The notes: generated from the sequence alone by a model not told the origin. Shown: positions 8,171 through 17,268, counted from the first letter of the stretch. The stretch: DNA of 64,000 bases from Flavobacteriaceae bacterium (GCA_012522185.1 JAAYKY010000001.1:1-64000); one strand, 5' to 3'. Numbers and translations: made by a program.

Positions 8171-9871
8171 ATGGAAGCAAACAACAACGAACTCCCTATA
8201 CAAACCTCATTACAACCGGAATTGATGGAGAAACTCTGGTGGAAAAATGAAGAAAGTGAACAAATCCTAAACCGTGGCTATCTTTTGAAAGGGGAAACGG
8301 TAGAAGGTGCCATTGAACGAGTGGCGACGGCGGCAGCAAAACGTTTGTATAAACCCGAACTGATCGAACCTTTCAAAGAAATGATCGAACGTGGGTGGAT
8401 GAGTTTGAGTTCTCCAATTTGGGCCAATATGGGAACCCAAAGAGGATTGCCTATTTCTTGTTTTAATGTTTTTATTCCGGACAGCATCGAAGGAATTACC
8501 CACAAACTCGGCGAAGTAATCATGCAGACCAAAATCGGGGGAGGTACTTCCGGTTATTTCGGTTCGCTAAGAGAGCGTGGAAGTGCTGTGACCGATAATG
8601 GGAAAAGTAGCGGAGCCGTAAGTTTTATGAAGTTGTTTGATACGGCTATGGATACTATTTCACAAGGAGGTGTAAGGAGAGGTGCTTTTGCTGCCTATCT
8701 TGATATTGATCATGCCGATATTGAAGAATTCCTAAAAATCAAAAACATTGGTAATCCCATCCAAAATCTGTTTACTGGAGTTTGTGTGCCCGACTATTGG
8801 ATGCAAGAAATGATTGACGGAGATGTGGAAAAACGCCAGATTTGGGCAAAAGTTCTGGAAAGTCGTCAACAAAAAGGTTTGCCATATATTTTCTTCTCGG
8901 ACAATATTAACCGAAACAAACCGCAGGTTTACAAAGACTTAAATATGCGAATTTACGGAAGTAACCTTTGTTCAGAAATCATGCTTCCATCAAGCGAAGA
9001 CGAGTCATTTATTTGCTGTTTGTCTTCTATGAACTTAGAATTATATGATGAATGGAAAGACACCGAAGCAGTGAAACTGGCCATATTTTTCTTGGATGCC
9101 GTACTTCAGGAATTTATAGAAAAAACTGAAGGAAACCATTATTTGGCTTCAGCCAACCGTTTTGCGAAACGTCACCGTGCGCTTGGGTTGGGCGTTTTGG
9201 GTTGGCATTCGTATTTGCAGAAAAACATGATTCCATTTGAAGGATTGGAAGCGAAAATGCTGACTTCTGAAATCTTTAAAAATATCAAAGAAAAAGCCGA
9301 CAAAGCAACCCAGGATTTGGCGAGAATTTATGGCGAGCCGGAATTGCTAAAAGAATACGGAATCAGAAATACGACCACGATGGCCATCGCGCCGACGACT
9401 TCCTCTTCAGCGATTTTAGGTCAAACTTCGCCTGGAATTGAGCCTTTTGCTTCTAACTATTACAAAGCTGGATTGTCCAAAGGAAACTTTATGCGTAAGA
9501 ACAAATACTTGGCGAAACTCCTGGAAGAAAAAGGTATGGACAATGAAGATACCTGGAGAAATATCATGCTGAACCAAGGAAGCGTACAAGGACTTAATGG
9601 ACTGACCGATCATGAAAAAGCAGTCTTTAAAACATTCCGCGAAATCAGTCAGTTGGAAATCATACAACAAGCTTCCATTCGACAGAAATATGTAGATCAA
9701 GCCCAAAGTCTGAATTTGAATATTCCTTCTGAATTGCCGATCAAAGAAGTTAATAATTTGATTATAGAAGCCTGGAAGTTAGGCGTAAAAACTCTGTATT
9801 ACCAACGTAGTCAAAGTGTTTCAAAAGAAATGGTTACCAATTTGGTTTCGTGCAGCAGTTGCGAATCATAA
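8171..9871 (+). CDS. nrdA: Ribonucleotide reductase class I, alpha (catalytic) subunit, short form
   Basis: This 566-residue catalytic subunit has the redox cysteine Cys97 (LPISCFNV), the N-x-C-x-E active-site motif NLCSEI, its partner cysteine in FICCLSSMNL, and the radical-transfer tyrosine pair in TLYYQRSQS. The C-terminal thiol pair is CSSC (561 and 564). Typical NrdA proteins are about 750-850 residues because of an N-terminal ATP-cone. That domain is absent here, and NrdB does not carry one either. The subunits are encoded in the order nrdB-nrdA and the unit ends at a terminator. Confidence 0.95.
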   Translation: MEANNNELPIQTSLQPELMEKLWWKNEESEQILNRGYLLKGETVEGAIERVATAAAKRLYKPELIEPFKEMIERGWMSLSSPIWANMGTQRGLPISCFNVFIPDSIEGITHKLGEVIMQTKIGGGTSGYFGSLRERGSAVTDNGKSSGAVSFMKLFDTAMDTISQGGVRRGAFAAYLDIDHADIEEFLKIKNIGNPIQNLFTGVCVPDYWMQEMIDGDVEKRQIWAKVLESRQQKGLPYIFFSDNINRNKPQVYKDLNMRIYGSNLCSEIMLPSSEDESFICCLSSMNLELYDEWKDTEAVKLAIFFLDAVLQEFIEKTEGNHYLASANRFAKRHRALGLGVLGWHSYLQKNMIPFEGLEAKMLTSEIFKNIKEKADKATQDLARIYGEPELLKEYGIRNTTTMAIAPTTSSSAILGQTSPGIEPFASNYYKAGLSKGNFMRKNKYLAKLLEEKGMDNEDTWRNIMLNQGSVQGLNGLTDHEKAVFKTFREISQLEIIQQASIRQKYVDQAQSLNLNIPSELPIKEVNNLIIEAWKLGVKTLYYQRSQSVSKEMVTNLVSCSSCES

Positions 9872-9890
9872 CTTAATTTTAAACATAGAA

Positions 9891-9926
9891 AAAGCCATAA
9901 TTTATTTTTAAGTTATGGCTTTATTA
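9891..9926 (+). terminator. Terminator after nrdA
   Basis: A 10-bp perfect stem pairs AAAGCCATAA (9891-9900) with TTATGGCTTT (9913-9922), followed by a short AT-rich tail. Confidence 0.75.
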
Positions 9927-9986
9927 TTCAAATTGATTTAGGTTGGAATAGTTTTTGCTTGGGTAATTCGGGCGAAACGAAAATGA

Positions 9987-10805
9987 ATGAAAAAGGGGGT
10001 TTTTATTTGTGTATTTTTAACTATCTTTTCTTGCAATACTTTGAATCAGGAGAGTGTTCTTTACTCTAACTCAATGGGATTGGTGGAAGGAAGTCCGCTG
10101 ATTAATGATTATGGGAAGACGGTATTAGAGCGATTCGATGCGCCCTTGGGTTACAACCGAGTTTCTGTTTCCACCCATACTTTTGGGAACTATCTTCGCA
10201 CACTTATGCTCAAACCCGAAGGGTCTTTGGTTCAATTCTATAATGGAAAAACCAAACCCAATAACAATGTGTATGTATCCGTTGTGGATATGCCAATTTC
10301 AGATAAAAACATTCAAAACTCCACGGACTCTGTGATGCGGTTAATTTCTGAATACTTGTACAAAATGGAGAGTTATGAAAAAATTGTATTTCATGCCGAC
10401 AAAGAAAAATTAAGCTTTACGGAGTTTGCAAAAGAGGATTATTCCCGTCAGAAATTTGATCAATACTTAGAGTATGTTATGGAGAAAGTATCGACTCCGA
10501 GTTTTTGCTCCGATTTGAAACCCGTGAAACTTGATGACATCAAAGTGGGAGATATATTTGTTCAAAACACACAACCAAACGGCCATGCAGTAATCGTAGT
10601 GGACATGGTGGAAAACGCAAAAGGAGATAAACTATTTTTGCTTGCCCAAGGATTTCAGCCCGCACAAGAAATTCAAATTTTAGCCAATCCCAATCGAGAC
10701 GATATCAGCCCTTGGTATCAATTGAAAGAAGGCGAATTACTTACTCCCGAATGGCGATTTATGACTTCGGATCTTATGCGTTTTAAATTTCTTCAAGACG
10801 ACTAA
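9987..10805 (+). CDS. DUF4846-domain lipoprotein
   Basis: A 272-residue exported protein. The signal peptide ends at a lipobox-like IFSC (Cys16). The body resembles the DUF4846 family: a segment GYNRVSVSTHTFGNYLR near residue 60, and a C-terminal part with VGDIFVQ, GHAVIVVDM and the Gln-rich LLAQGFQPAQEIQ. The GHAVIVVDM segment recalls NlpC/P60-like or CHAP-like folds, but no catalytic triad can be assigned. It stands alone between the nrd terminator and the next lipoprotein gene. Function is unknown. Confidence 0.72.
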   Translation: MKKGVFICVFLTIFSCNTLNQESVLYSNSMGLVEGSPLINDYGKTVLERFDAPLGYNRVSVSTHTFGNYLRTLMLKPEGSLVQFYNGKTKPNNNVYVSVVDMPISDKNIQNSTDSVMRLISEYLYKMESYEKIVFHADKEKLSFTEFAKEDYSRQKFDQYLEYVMEKVSTPSFCSDLKPVKLDDIKVGDIFVQNTQPNGHAVIVVDMVENAKGDKLFLLAQGFQPAQEIQILANPNRDDISPWYQLKEGELLTPEWRFMTSDLMRFKFLQDD

Positions 10806-10878
10806 GGTTAAAACCTTTTGCCAGCTCAGTTCCAACTGAATTTTTCTAGGCTTTCTAATTTCGTCCGAAATAATTTCT

Positions 10879-10886
10879 GTATTTTT
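10879..10886 (+). promoter_or_regulatory. Putative -7 element (TATTTTTG)
   Basis: TATTTTTG matches TAnnTTTG and sits 17 nt before the PrcB-like lipoprotein gene, giving a short leader. A TTCG near 10860 is a weak -33 candidate. Confidence 0.4.
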
Positions 10887-10903
10887 GTTTAAATTTAATC
10901 AAA

Positions 10904-11362
10904 ATGAAAAATCTGGTTTTTTGTTTTGGATTATTGCTATTTGCAATTTCCTGTAATAATTCCAAAGTTGTGAGTTCAGAAACCGACAAACTAAAAAATT
11001 TCGAAGTAATCCACCAATCCGAATACGGAGGAAGAGGAGTGGAAACCACGATGGTTTTAACGGATCAAGAAAGCTTTACGAAATTTTGGCAGGAAACCCT
11101 AAACGCTTATTCGGACTCGCAGGAAATCCCCTCCATTGATTTTAATGAAAAAATGGTAATTGCTCAGCATTTCCAAAGCCGAAATAGCGGCGGAACGACC
11201 TATGAAATCATCTCTGTCAATCAGTCAGGAAACCAAACCCAAGTCAATTATGCAGTTTCTTCTCCTGAAGGCATGGCAACAATGGCCATTACAAGTCCGC
11301 TTTTGATTGTGGTTGTGCAAAAAACCTCTGATCCATTGGTAGAATTTAGAGCCCAGAATTAA
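10904..11362 (+). CDS. PrcB-like C-terminal-domain lipoprotein
   Basis: This 152-residue lipoprotein has lipobox AISC (Cys17). The mature part resembles the PrcB C-terminal domain family: a hydrophobic strand MVIAQHFQSRNSGGTTYEI near residue 85, then alternating strands ending LIVVVQKTSDPLVEF. PrcB is known from the treponemal dentilisin protease complex, but in Bacteroidota these small proteins are orphans. No protease gene is adjacent. It ends 14 nt before the cysteine desulfurase gene and may be co-transcribed with it. Confidence 0.6.
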   Translation: MKNLVFCFGLLLFAISCNNSKVVSSETDKLKNFEVIHQSEYGGRGVETTMVLTDQESFTKFWQETLNAYSDSQEIPSIDFNEKMVIAQHFQSRNSGGTTYEIISVNQSGNQTQVNYAVSSPEGMATMAITSPLLIVVVQKTSDPLVEFRAQN

Positions 11363-11376
11363 TTGAAGTTATTGAA

Positions 11377-12534
11377 ATGCGAAAAATTTATTTAGATAAT
11401 GCTGCGACAACGCCATTGCACCCGGAAGTCATAGATGAAATGACCGAATGCATGAAAAACACCTACGGAAATCCCTCTTCCACGCATGTTTTTGGAAGAG
11501 AAGCCAAAGCCCGAATGGAAATTTCTCGGAAAAAAATAGCCGAAGCCTTGGGCGTGAATTCTTCAGAAATTGTATTTACATCTTGTGGCACGGAATCCAA
11601 TAATCTGATTATCCGTTCTTGCGTTGACTATTTGGGTGTAAAAAGAATCATTACTTCCGATCTCGAACACAAATGCGTAAAAGAAACAACTGCGGAAATG
11701 GGCGCTTGCAGAGAGGTTGAAGTTCTCAAAGTTAAAACCGATAAAAAAGGCTCGGTCGATTATGAAGATTTTGAAAAGAAATTAAAATCATCGAAGGAAA
11801 AAACTTTGGTAACTTTGATGCATGCCAACAACGAAATCGGGAATTTATTAGACATAGAAAAAATTCAGTCTCTATGTGAAGAAACCGGTGCATTATTCCA
11901 TACAGATACTGTGCAAACATTGGGACATTATCCCGTCAACCTCGCAGAATTAAAAGTTGATTTTGCCTCTTGTAGCGCGCATAAAATTCATGGCCCCAAA
12001 GGGATTGGATTTGCTTATATCAAGAAATCTACTGGATTGAAACCACAGATTACCGGTGGAGGACAAGAAAGAGGTCTTCGTTCTGGGACAGAAAATGTTT
12101 ACGGCGTTGTAGGTTTGGCCAAAGCCTTTGAGATGGCGATTCTAGATCTAGATAAGAATAAAAAGCAGATCGAAGAACTAAAAAAATACACCATTGAAAA
12201 ACTACAAGAAAGCATACCGGGAGTTGGATTCAACGGGCTTTCCGGTGATCTTGAAAAAAGTCTTTATACGGTTTTGAACATTCGACTTCCATTCAAAGAC
12301 CCACTGATTGGATTTGAATTGGAACTAAAGGGGATTGCGGTTTCTCAGGGAAGTGCTTGTAGTTCCGGAGCCTCCAAAGTTTCGGCAGTCATCGAGTCGA
12401 TTTTATCGCCCGAGCAGATTGAATCCACTACACCTTTGCGTGTTTCTTTCAGTGCATATAACACCAAGGAAGATATTGACGGACTTGTGGGAGTTTTGAA
12501 AAACATCAGTCAGAAACACTTGGTGGCGCATTGA
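11377..12534 (+). CDS. Cysteine desulfurase (IscS/NifS type)
   Basis: This 385-residue PLP enzyme takes sulfur from cysteine and holds it as a persulfide. The PLP lysine is Lys203 (SAHKIHGPKG) and the sulfur-accepting cysteine is Cys328 (VSQGSACSSG) on the long group I loop. The N-terminal YLDNAATTP motif is intact. No iscU or other Isc gene is adjacent. The suf operon in this window shows no sufS, so this enzyme could supply it, but group I desulfurases also serve tRNA thiolation. It overlaps the next gene by 4 nt. Confidence 0.92.
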   Translation: MRKIYLDNAATTPLHPEVIDEMTECMKNTYGNPSSTHVFGREAKARMEISRKKIAEALGVNSSEIVFTSCGTESNNLIIRSCVDYLGVKRIITSDLEHKCVKETTAEMGACREVEVLKVKTDKKGSVDYEDFEKKLKSSKEKTLVTLMHANNEIGNLLDIEKIQSLCEETGALFHTDTVQTLGHYPVNLAELKVDFASCSAHKIHGPKGIGFAYIKKSTGLKPQITGGGQERGLRSGTENVYGVVGLAKAFEMAILDLDKNKKQIEELKKYTIEKLQESIPGVGFNGLSGDLEKSLYTVLNIRLPFKDPLIGFELELKGIAVSQGSACSSGASKVSAVIESILSPEQIESTTPLRVSFSAYNTKEDIDGLVGVLKNISQKHLVAH

Positions 12535-13025
12535 TGAATTACTTAGATTGGTTCTTTGTGTTTATTCTCGGTTCCGGTTTGATTTGGGGCTACCGAAAAG
12601 GATTTGTCCGTGCGGTAGTGGGATTTCTGGCCATTGGACTTGCGATTTGGGCTGGAATCAGTTTTTCGGGAATCACCGAATCAATCCTTAGAAACTCGGA
12701 GTCGATTCCCCAAGAATTGACCTATATCTTGTCTTTACTCATCACGATTGTTTTAATTTATTTCGCAGTCAAATTAGCCGGGAAAATTCTCCATGGACTT
12801 ACCCATACCATAGGTCTTGGGATTTTTAACCGATTGGGTGGCGCCTTATTTGGGGTTTTGTTGAATGTTTTGACATTGAGCGCTTTGGTTTATTATGTGT
12901 TGCCTATTTTTAGCAATTTGTTTGCGACTGAAACTTTATCACAAAGTCAAATTCTTCCTTATTTGAAACAAGTCATTGATTTGCTTAAAACTAACTTCCA
13001 ATTGCTCGCTGATTCCTCGAAATAA
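12531..13025 (+). CDS. CvpA-family membrane protein
   Basis: A 164-residue inner-membrane protein with four hydrophobic segments, at about residues 3-20, 28-47, 63-85 and 100-122. The N-terminal pattern DWFFVFILGSGLIWGYRKGF is typical of CvpA (colicin V production) proteins. Members affect envelope homeostasis, but their biochemical role is unsettled. The start ATGA overlaps the stop of the cysteine desulfurase gene. Confidence 0.85.
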   Translation: MMNYLDWFFVFILGSGLIWGYRKGFVRAVVGFLAIGLAIWAGISFSGITESILRNSESIPQELTYILSLLITIVLIYFAVKLAGKILHGLTHTIGLGIFNRLGGALFGVLLNVLTLSALVYYVLPIFSNLFATETLSQSQILPYLKQVIDLLKTNFQLLADSSK

Positions 13026-13065
13026 AAGAAAATCAGCCAGTGTTTTTTACTTTTTGGATAAATCT

Positions 13066-13073
13066 TATCTTTG
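13066..13073 (+). promoter_or_regulatory. Putative -7 element (TATCTTTG)
   Basis: TATCTTTG is a full match to TAnnTTTG and lies 20 nt before the acyl-CoA dehydrogenase start. It supports that internal ATG over an upstream in-frame one that would overlap the CvpA gene. Confidence 0.5.
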
Positions 13074-13092
13074 GACATCTAAAACAAAGAAA

Positions 13093-14235
13093 ATGGATTT
13101 CCAATTAACAGAAGAACAATTAATGATACGCCAGGCGGCGAGAGATTTTGCCCAAAATGAATTATTGCCCGGTGTAATAGAACGTGACGAAGAACAAAAA
13201 TTTCCAGCAGAACAAATCAAAAAAATGGGAGAACTTGGTTTTCTTGGAATGATGGTCGATCCCAAATATGGAGGAGCCGGACTTGATACAATTTCCTATG
13301 TTTTGGCCATGGAAGAAATCTCCAAAGTGGACGCTTCCGCTTCGGTGGTGATGTCGGTCAATAACTCGCTTGTGTGTTGGGGACTTGAAAAGTTTGGGAC
13401 AGAAGAACAAAAACAAAAATATTTAACCAAACTTGCCACGGGTGAAGTGATTGGGGCATTTTGTCTATCTGAACCAGAAGCCGGATCCGATGCAACTTCT
13501 CAAAGAACTACTGCCGAAGACAAAGGAGATCATTATTTGCTGAATGGAACAAAAAATTGGATTACCAACGGAAACACAGCCTCGGTTTATTTGGTAATGG
13601 CACAAACTGACCCCGAAAAAGGACACAAAGGAATCAACTGTCTAATCGTTGAAAAAGGAATGGAAGGATTTCAAGTCGGACCCAAAGAAAACAAACTTGG
13701 AATCCGTGGTTCTGATACACATTCATTGATGTTTACCGATGTGAAAGTCCCAAAAGAAAATCGTATTGGTGAAGATGGATTTGGATTTACATTCGCTATG
13801 AAAACTTTGTCCGGCGGAAGAATTGGAATTGCTTCTCAGGCCTTAGGAATAGCGAGCGGTGCTTATGAATTGGCATTGAAATATTCGAAAGAAAGAAAAG
13901 CTTTCGGCAAGGAAATTTCCCAGCATCAAGCCATCGCATTTAAATTGGCTGATATGGCAACGAATATCGATGCGGCACGCCATCTTTGTCTGCATGCAGC
14001 TTGGCTGAAAGATCAGGGGCAGAACTTCGATAAAGAAGGTGCAATGGCCAAACTATTTGCATCCAAAACTGCGATGGACGTGACAGTAGAAGCCGTGCAA
14101 GTCCATGGAGGATATGGTTATGTAAAAGAATACCATGTTGAGCGATTGATGCGCGATGCAAAGATCACTCAGATTTACGAAGGAACTTCTGAAATCCAGA
14201 AAATCGTAATTTCAAGATCGGTATTGAGAGATTAA
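13093..14235 (+). CDS. Acyl-CoA dehydrogenase (short/medium-chain type)
   Basis: This 380-residue flavoprotein oxidises acyl-CoA to enoyl-CoA. The N-terminal FQLTEEQ segment, the FAD-binding middle part (FCLSEPEAGSDA and NGTKNWITNG) and the C-terminal IYEGTSEIQKI with the catalytic-base glutamate are all present. The length equals that of butyryl-CoA dehydrogenases. The start at 13093 is chosen because homologues begin MDFxLTEEQ and a -7 element lies just upstream. An in-frame extension to 12976 would overlap the CvpA gene. It is probably monocistronic. Confidence 0.93.
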   Translation: MDFQLTEEQLMIRQAARDFAQNELLPGVIERDEEQKFPAEQIKKMGELGFLGMMVDPKYGGAGLDTISYVLAMEEISKVDASASVVMSVNNSLVCWGLEKFGTEEQKQKYLTKLATGEVIGAFCLSEPEAGSDATSQRTTAEDKGDHYLLNGTKNWITNGNTASVYLVMAQTDPEKGHKGINCLIVEKGMEGFQVGPKENKLGIRGSDTHSLMFTDVKVPKENRIGEDGFGFTFAMKTLSGGRIGIASQALGIASGAYELALKYSKERKAFGKEISQHQAIAFKLADMATNIDAARHLCLHAAWLKDQGQNFDKEGAMAKLFASKTAMDVTVEAVQVHGGYGYVKEYHVERLMRDAKITQIYEGTSEIQKIVISRSVLRD

Positions 14236-14255
14236 TAAATCCAAACAAATATTCT

Positions 14256-14289
14256 AAGGCTTGTTGAGACCATTCAGCAAGCCTTTTTT
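14256..14289 (+). terminator. Terminator after acyl-CoA dehydrogenase
   Basis: The arm AAGGCTTGTTGA (from 14256) pairs with TCAGCAAGCCTT with one G-U wobble, and is followed by T7. Confidence 0.88.
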
Positions 14290-14355
14290 TATTATCCTTT
14301 CAATTCCTTTCAAAAAAATTAATAAAAGCCGTAATTTAATCCCAAATTTTATCGG

Positions 14356-14952
14356 ATGTTGGAAGAATTGAAAGAATATTTTCGGGAAAAATCGGTGGAA
14401 TTAACCCCCGAACTCGTTGGTTTAATGGAAAGCGAACTGGAAAGAAAATCAGTAGGAAAAAATGAAATGATTCTACGTCCTGGAGAAACTTGTAATTATA
14501 CATTTTTTGTAGCAAAAGGACTTTTAAGGGCTTACACACTCGACGAAGGCGGAAAAGAGCATATCTTACAATTCGCACCTGAAAACTGGCTGATTTCCGA
14601 TCGTTCTACCGTCCTGTTTGACGGCGTTTCGGAGCAGTTTATCGAAGCGGTAGAGGATTCCGAAATCATTCTGATTGAAACCGGTTTTTTTGAAAAATTA
14701 TCTGAAATAAGTCCTAGTTTTCAACGATTCAATATGCTTGCGCTGAACAACCATATCCGCCATCTGCACAAAAGAATCAACCTACTCATCAGTGCATCTG
14801 CCGAAGTTCGCTACATGGATTTCATTGAACTCTATCCCGATATTTTGCTTCGGGTTCCTCAATGGATGACCGCCTCCTATTTAGGAATTACACCCGAGTC
14901 TTTGAGTCGTGTTCGCAAAGAATTGGCGCGCAAGAACTTTCGACCGGATTAG
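14356..14952 (+). CDS. Crp/Fnr-family transcriptional regulator
   Basis: This 198-residue protein has an N-terminal cyclic-nucleotide-binding-like beta-roll (about residues 20-120, with ILRPGETCNYTFFVAKG) and a long linking helix. A short C-terminal helix-turn-helix has the recognition stretch YLGITPESLSRVRKEL. It lacks the cysteine cluster of FNR proteins, and the ligand is unknown. It is followed, after a separate putative -7 element, by two pirin genes and osmC, so it may control them. That link is inferred from position. Confidence 0.85.
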   Translation: MLEELKEYFREKSVELTPELVGLMESELERKSVGKNEMILRPGETCNYTFFVAKGLLRAYTLDEGGKEHILQFAPENWLISDRSTVLFDGVSEQFIEAVEDSEIILIETGFFEKLSEISPSFQRFNMLALNNHIRHLHKRINLLISASAEVRYMDFIELYPDILLRVPQWMTASYLGITPESLSRVRKELARKNFRPD

Positions 14953-14991
14953 TTCTTATCAAATGTCAATGTAGAATTTGTCTGCTGAACC

Positions 14992-14999
14992 TAATTTTG
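14992..14999 (+). promoter_or_regulatory. Putative -7 element (TAATTTTG) for the pirin gene
   Basis: TAATTTTG matches TAnnTTTG, 15 nt before the chosen start of the first pirin gene. It supports the short form of that gene. Confidence 0.45.
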
Positions 15000-15014
15000 T
15001 ATAAAAGATTAGAT

Positions 15015-15896
15015 ATGAGACAAAAAGAGATAGAAAAAATATTTTCACCGCCCAAAATTCATGAAGTGGGCGATGGATTTCGTATGCATAATTTCATTCC
15101 TGGACTTCCTGAATTGACCATGGAGCGCATGGATCCATTTCTGGTGCTCGATTATAATTCCAAATATCATTTTCCACCTTCTGATAAAATTCGTGGCGTA
15201 GGAGTTCATCCGCATCGTGGATTTGAAACAGTAACTATTGCTTATCAAGGCAAGATTGCCCACAATGATAGCGCCGGTGGCGGTGGTGTGATCGGAGAAG
15301 GAGATGTGCAGTGGATGACTGCCGGCTCAGGAATTTTGCATAAAGAATTTCATGAAGAAGAATTTTGCAAATCTGGAGGCGATTTTCAAATGGTACAATT
15401 ATGGGTCAATCTTCCAGCCAAAGATAAAATGACCCAACCCAAATATCAACCCTTGAAAAATGCAGAAATCCCGAAACGCCAACTTCCCAACGAGGCTGGT
15501 TTTTTGGAATTAATTGCCGGAGAATTCAATGGAACGATGGGGGCTGCTCAAACCTTTTCACCTGTAAATGTGTGGAATGTGAAATTAAATACGGGAGGTA
15601 AAGTTGAATTTGAACTTCCTGCGGAGTTTAATACCGGGCTGTTGATGGTAGAAGGCGATGTAAAAGTGAATTCAGAAACAGTAGCTGCAGATCATTTCCT
15701 TCTTTTTAAAAATCAAGGAGAGAAAGTTTCGCTGCAAGCAACTCAGAATTCAATCGTTTTGGTTTTGAGTGGACAACCTTTGCGTGAACCAATTTTTGCT
15801 CACGGACCCTTTGTTATGAATTCAAGAAAGGAAATTTGGGATGCTTTCCACGACTACAACTCCGGGAAGTTTGGCTATTTGGAAGATGAATTTTAA
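15015..15896 (+). CDS. Pirin-family protein, copy 1
   Basis: A 293-residue bicupin protein of the pirin family. The metal-site pattern is present: HPHRGFETVT supplies two histidines, and HKE (in GILHKEFHEE) supplies the distal His and Glu. Bacterial pirins are metal-dependent and some have quercetin 2,3-dioxygenase activity, though the physiological role is usually unknown. The start at 15015 is preferred, because an in-frame extension to 14862 would run into the regulator gene. It is the first of two adjacent, divergent pirin paralogues. Confidence 0.9.
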   Translation: MRQKEIEKIFSPPKIHEVGDGFRMHNFIPGLPELTMERMDPFLVLDYNSKYHFPPSDKIRGVGVHPHRGFETVTIAYQGKIAHNDSAGGGGVIGEGDVQWMTAGSGILHKEFHEEEFCKSGGDFQMVQLWVNLPAKDKMTQPKYQPLKNAEIPKRQLPNEAGFLELIAGEFNGTMGAAQTFSPVNVWNVKLNTGGKVEFELPAEFNTGLLMVEGDVKVNSETVAADHFLLFKNQGEKVSLQATQNSIVLVLSGQPLREPIFAHGPFVMNSRKEIWDAFHDYNSGKFGYLEDEF

Positions 15897-15956
15897 AAGG
15901 GAGTTAACTGTTTTATCCGTTTATTTTAATTAATTTAACGCCAATTAAACAGTCAA

Positions 15957-16853
15957 ATGTCAAACGTAGGATTAATTATAGAAGAAAGAGCAGCGGATAT
16001 TGGTAACTTTTTAGTAGGTCGTTTGCTCCCTTTTCGCGAAAAAAGAACGGTAGGTCCTTTTTCATTTATTGACCACATGGGGCCGGCCGCCCTAAAAGAT
16101 CATGAAAACCTCGATGTGGCACCGCATCCCCACATAGGACTTTCCACATTGACTTTCCTTTTTGAAGGAGCAATTACGCATAAAGACAGTATTGGGTCTG
16201 ATATTGTCATCGAGCCGGGTGCTGTAAATTGGATGACTGCCGGAAAAGGTGTTGTGCATTCTGAGCGAACCCCCGAATACCTTCGCACGACAGATAAAAA
16301 CTTACATGGACTGCAAATTTGGGTGGCTTTGCCCAAAGATTTGGAAGAAATGGAACCCGAGTTTCATCACTTCGGAGCGGAAGAACTTCCAGCTTGGGAA
16401 AAGGATGGAATGCAGTTTAAACTAATTGCCGGTGAAGCTTTGGGGTATAAATCCCCGGTCCCTGTTTACAGCAAATTGTATTTTTTGGAAATCAAATCCG
16501 AAAAAGGAGGAAAGGTAAAAATCGGACAGGATTTATATGGCGAAAGCGCATTGTACATATTGGAAGGAAGTATCGAAGATGGTGGAAATCACTACGAACC
16601 GAAACATATACTTATCGCAAAAGATACCAAACTTTGTGAATTTGAAATGGCACCCGGTACGACTGTTTATATTTTTGGAGGAGAAGCCTTTCCGGAGCCG
16701 CGCTATATTTTTTGGAATTTTGTTTCGAGTCGAGTAGAAAGAATTGAACAAGCCAAACAAGATTGGATGAATCATAGATTTCCTTTGGTGCCTGGTGATG
16801 ACGGATATGTTCCTCTGCCGGACGTATATAAAAACTTAAAACCTAAAGCATAA
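15957..16853 (+). CDS. Pirin-family protein, copy 2
   Basis: This 298-residue second pirin follows the first by 60 nt. The metal-binding pattern is HPHIGLSTLTF plus HSE in GVVHSERTPE. The sequence differs clearly from copy 1, so this is an old duplication or separate acquisition rather than a recent tandem copy. Its stop overlaps the start of the OsmC gene (TAATG), so the two are translationally linked, which suggests a shared role in handling electrophiles or oxidants. Confidence 0.9.
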   Translation: MSNVGLIIEERAADIGNFLVGRLLPFREKRTVGPFSFIDHMGPAALKDHENLDVAPHPHIGLSTLTFLFEGAITHKDSIGSDIVIEPGAVNWMTAGKGVVHSERTPEYLRTTDKNLHGLQIWVALPKDLEEMEPEFHHFGAEELPAWEKDGMQFKLIAGEALGYKSPVPVYSKLYFLEIKSEKGGKVKIGQDLYGESALYILEGSIEDGGNHYEPKHILIAKDTKLCEFEMAPGTTVYIFGGEAFPEPRYIFWNFVSSRVERIEQAKQDWMNHRFPLVPGDDGYVPLPDVYKNLKPKA

Positions 16854-17245
16854 TGTTGAAAACAATCGCAGTATCAAAACAAGAAAATTACAGAACTGAA
16901 ATTCGTGCCAATGCACATCATTTCATAGTCGATGAACCTATTTCTGTAGGTGGAAAAGATTTAGGGCCGACGCCAGGTGAATTAGTCGCAGCGGCGCTTG
17001 CTTCATGTAGTTCGATAACAATGAAAATGTACGCTGACCGAAAGGGATGGGAATTGGAAGAAGTAGAGGTCGAAGTGGACTATGAAACTGATGCCCAAAA
17101 AAAATTAACACGTTTTACCAAAAACATCCGTTTTCAAGGAAATTTGGATGCAACTCAAAGAGAAAAATTATATGAAATCGCAGCCAAGTGCCCGATTCAT
17201 CGATTGTTGATGGGGCAAGTGGAAGTTAACTCCAAATTATTATAA
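16853..17245 (+). CDS. OsmC-family peroxiredoxin-like protein
   Basis: A 130-residue OsmC/Ohr-fold protein. Both expected cysteines are present, in ALASCSSITM (about residue 52) and IAAKCPIHR (about 115). In OsmC and Ohr this pair reduces organic hydroperoxides. The sequence looks closer to the general OsmC branch than to Ohr. It overlaps pirin copy 2 by 1 nt and ends at a bidirectional terminator. Confidence 0.9.
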   Translation: MLKTIAVSKQENYRTEIRANAHHFIVDEPISVGGKDLGPTPGELVAAALASCSSITMKMYADRKGWELEEVEVEVDYETDAQKKLTRFTKNIRFQGNLDATQREKLYEIAAKCPIHRLLMGQVEVNSKLL

Positions 17246-17268
17246 AAAGAATAGAATGCATTAGAACC

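Noticed and set aside
12976-13092. N-terminal extension of the acyl-CoA dehydrogenase
   Set aside because: It overlaps the CvpA gene and ends just where homologues start, and a TATCTTTG element lies inside it.
14862-15014. N-terminal extension of the first pirin
   Set aside because: It overlaps the end of the regulator gene, has no pirin-like residues, and a -7 element lies just before the internal ATG.
15015-16853. Recent tandem duplication of the pirin gene
   Set aside because: The two copies differ throughout and share only family motifs, so recent duplication is not supported.
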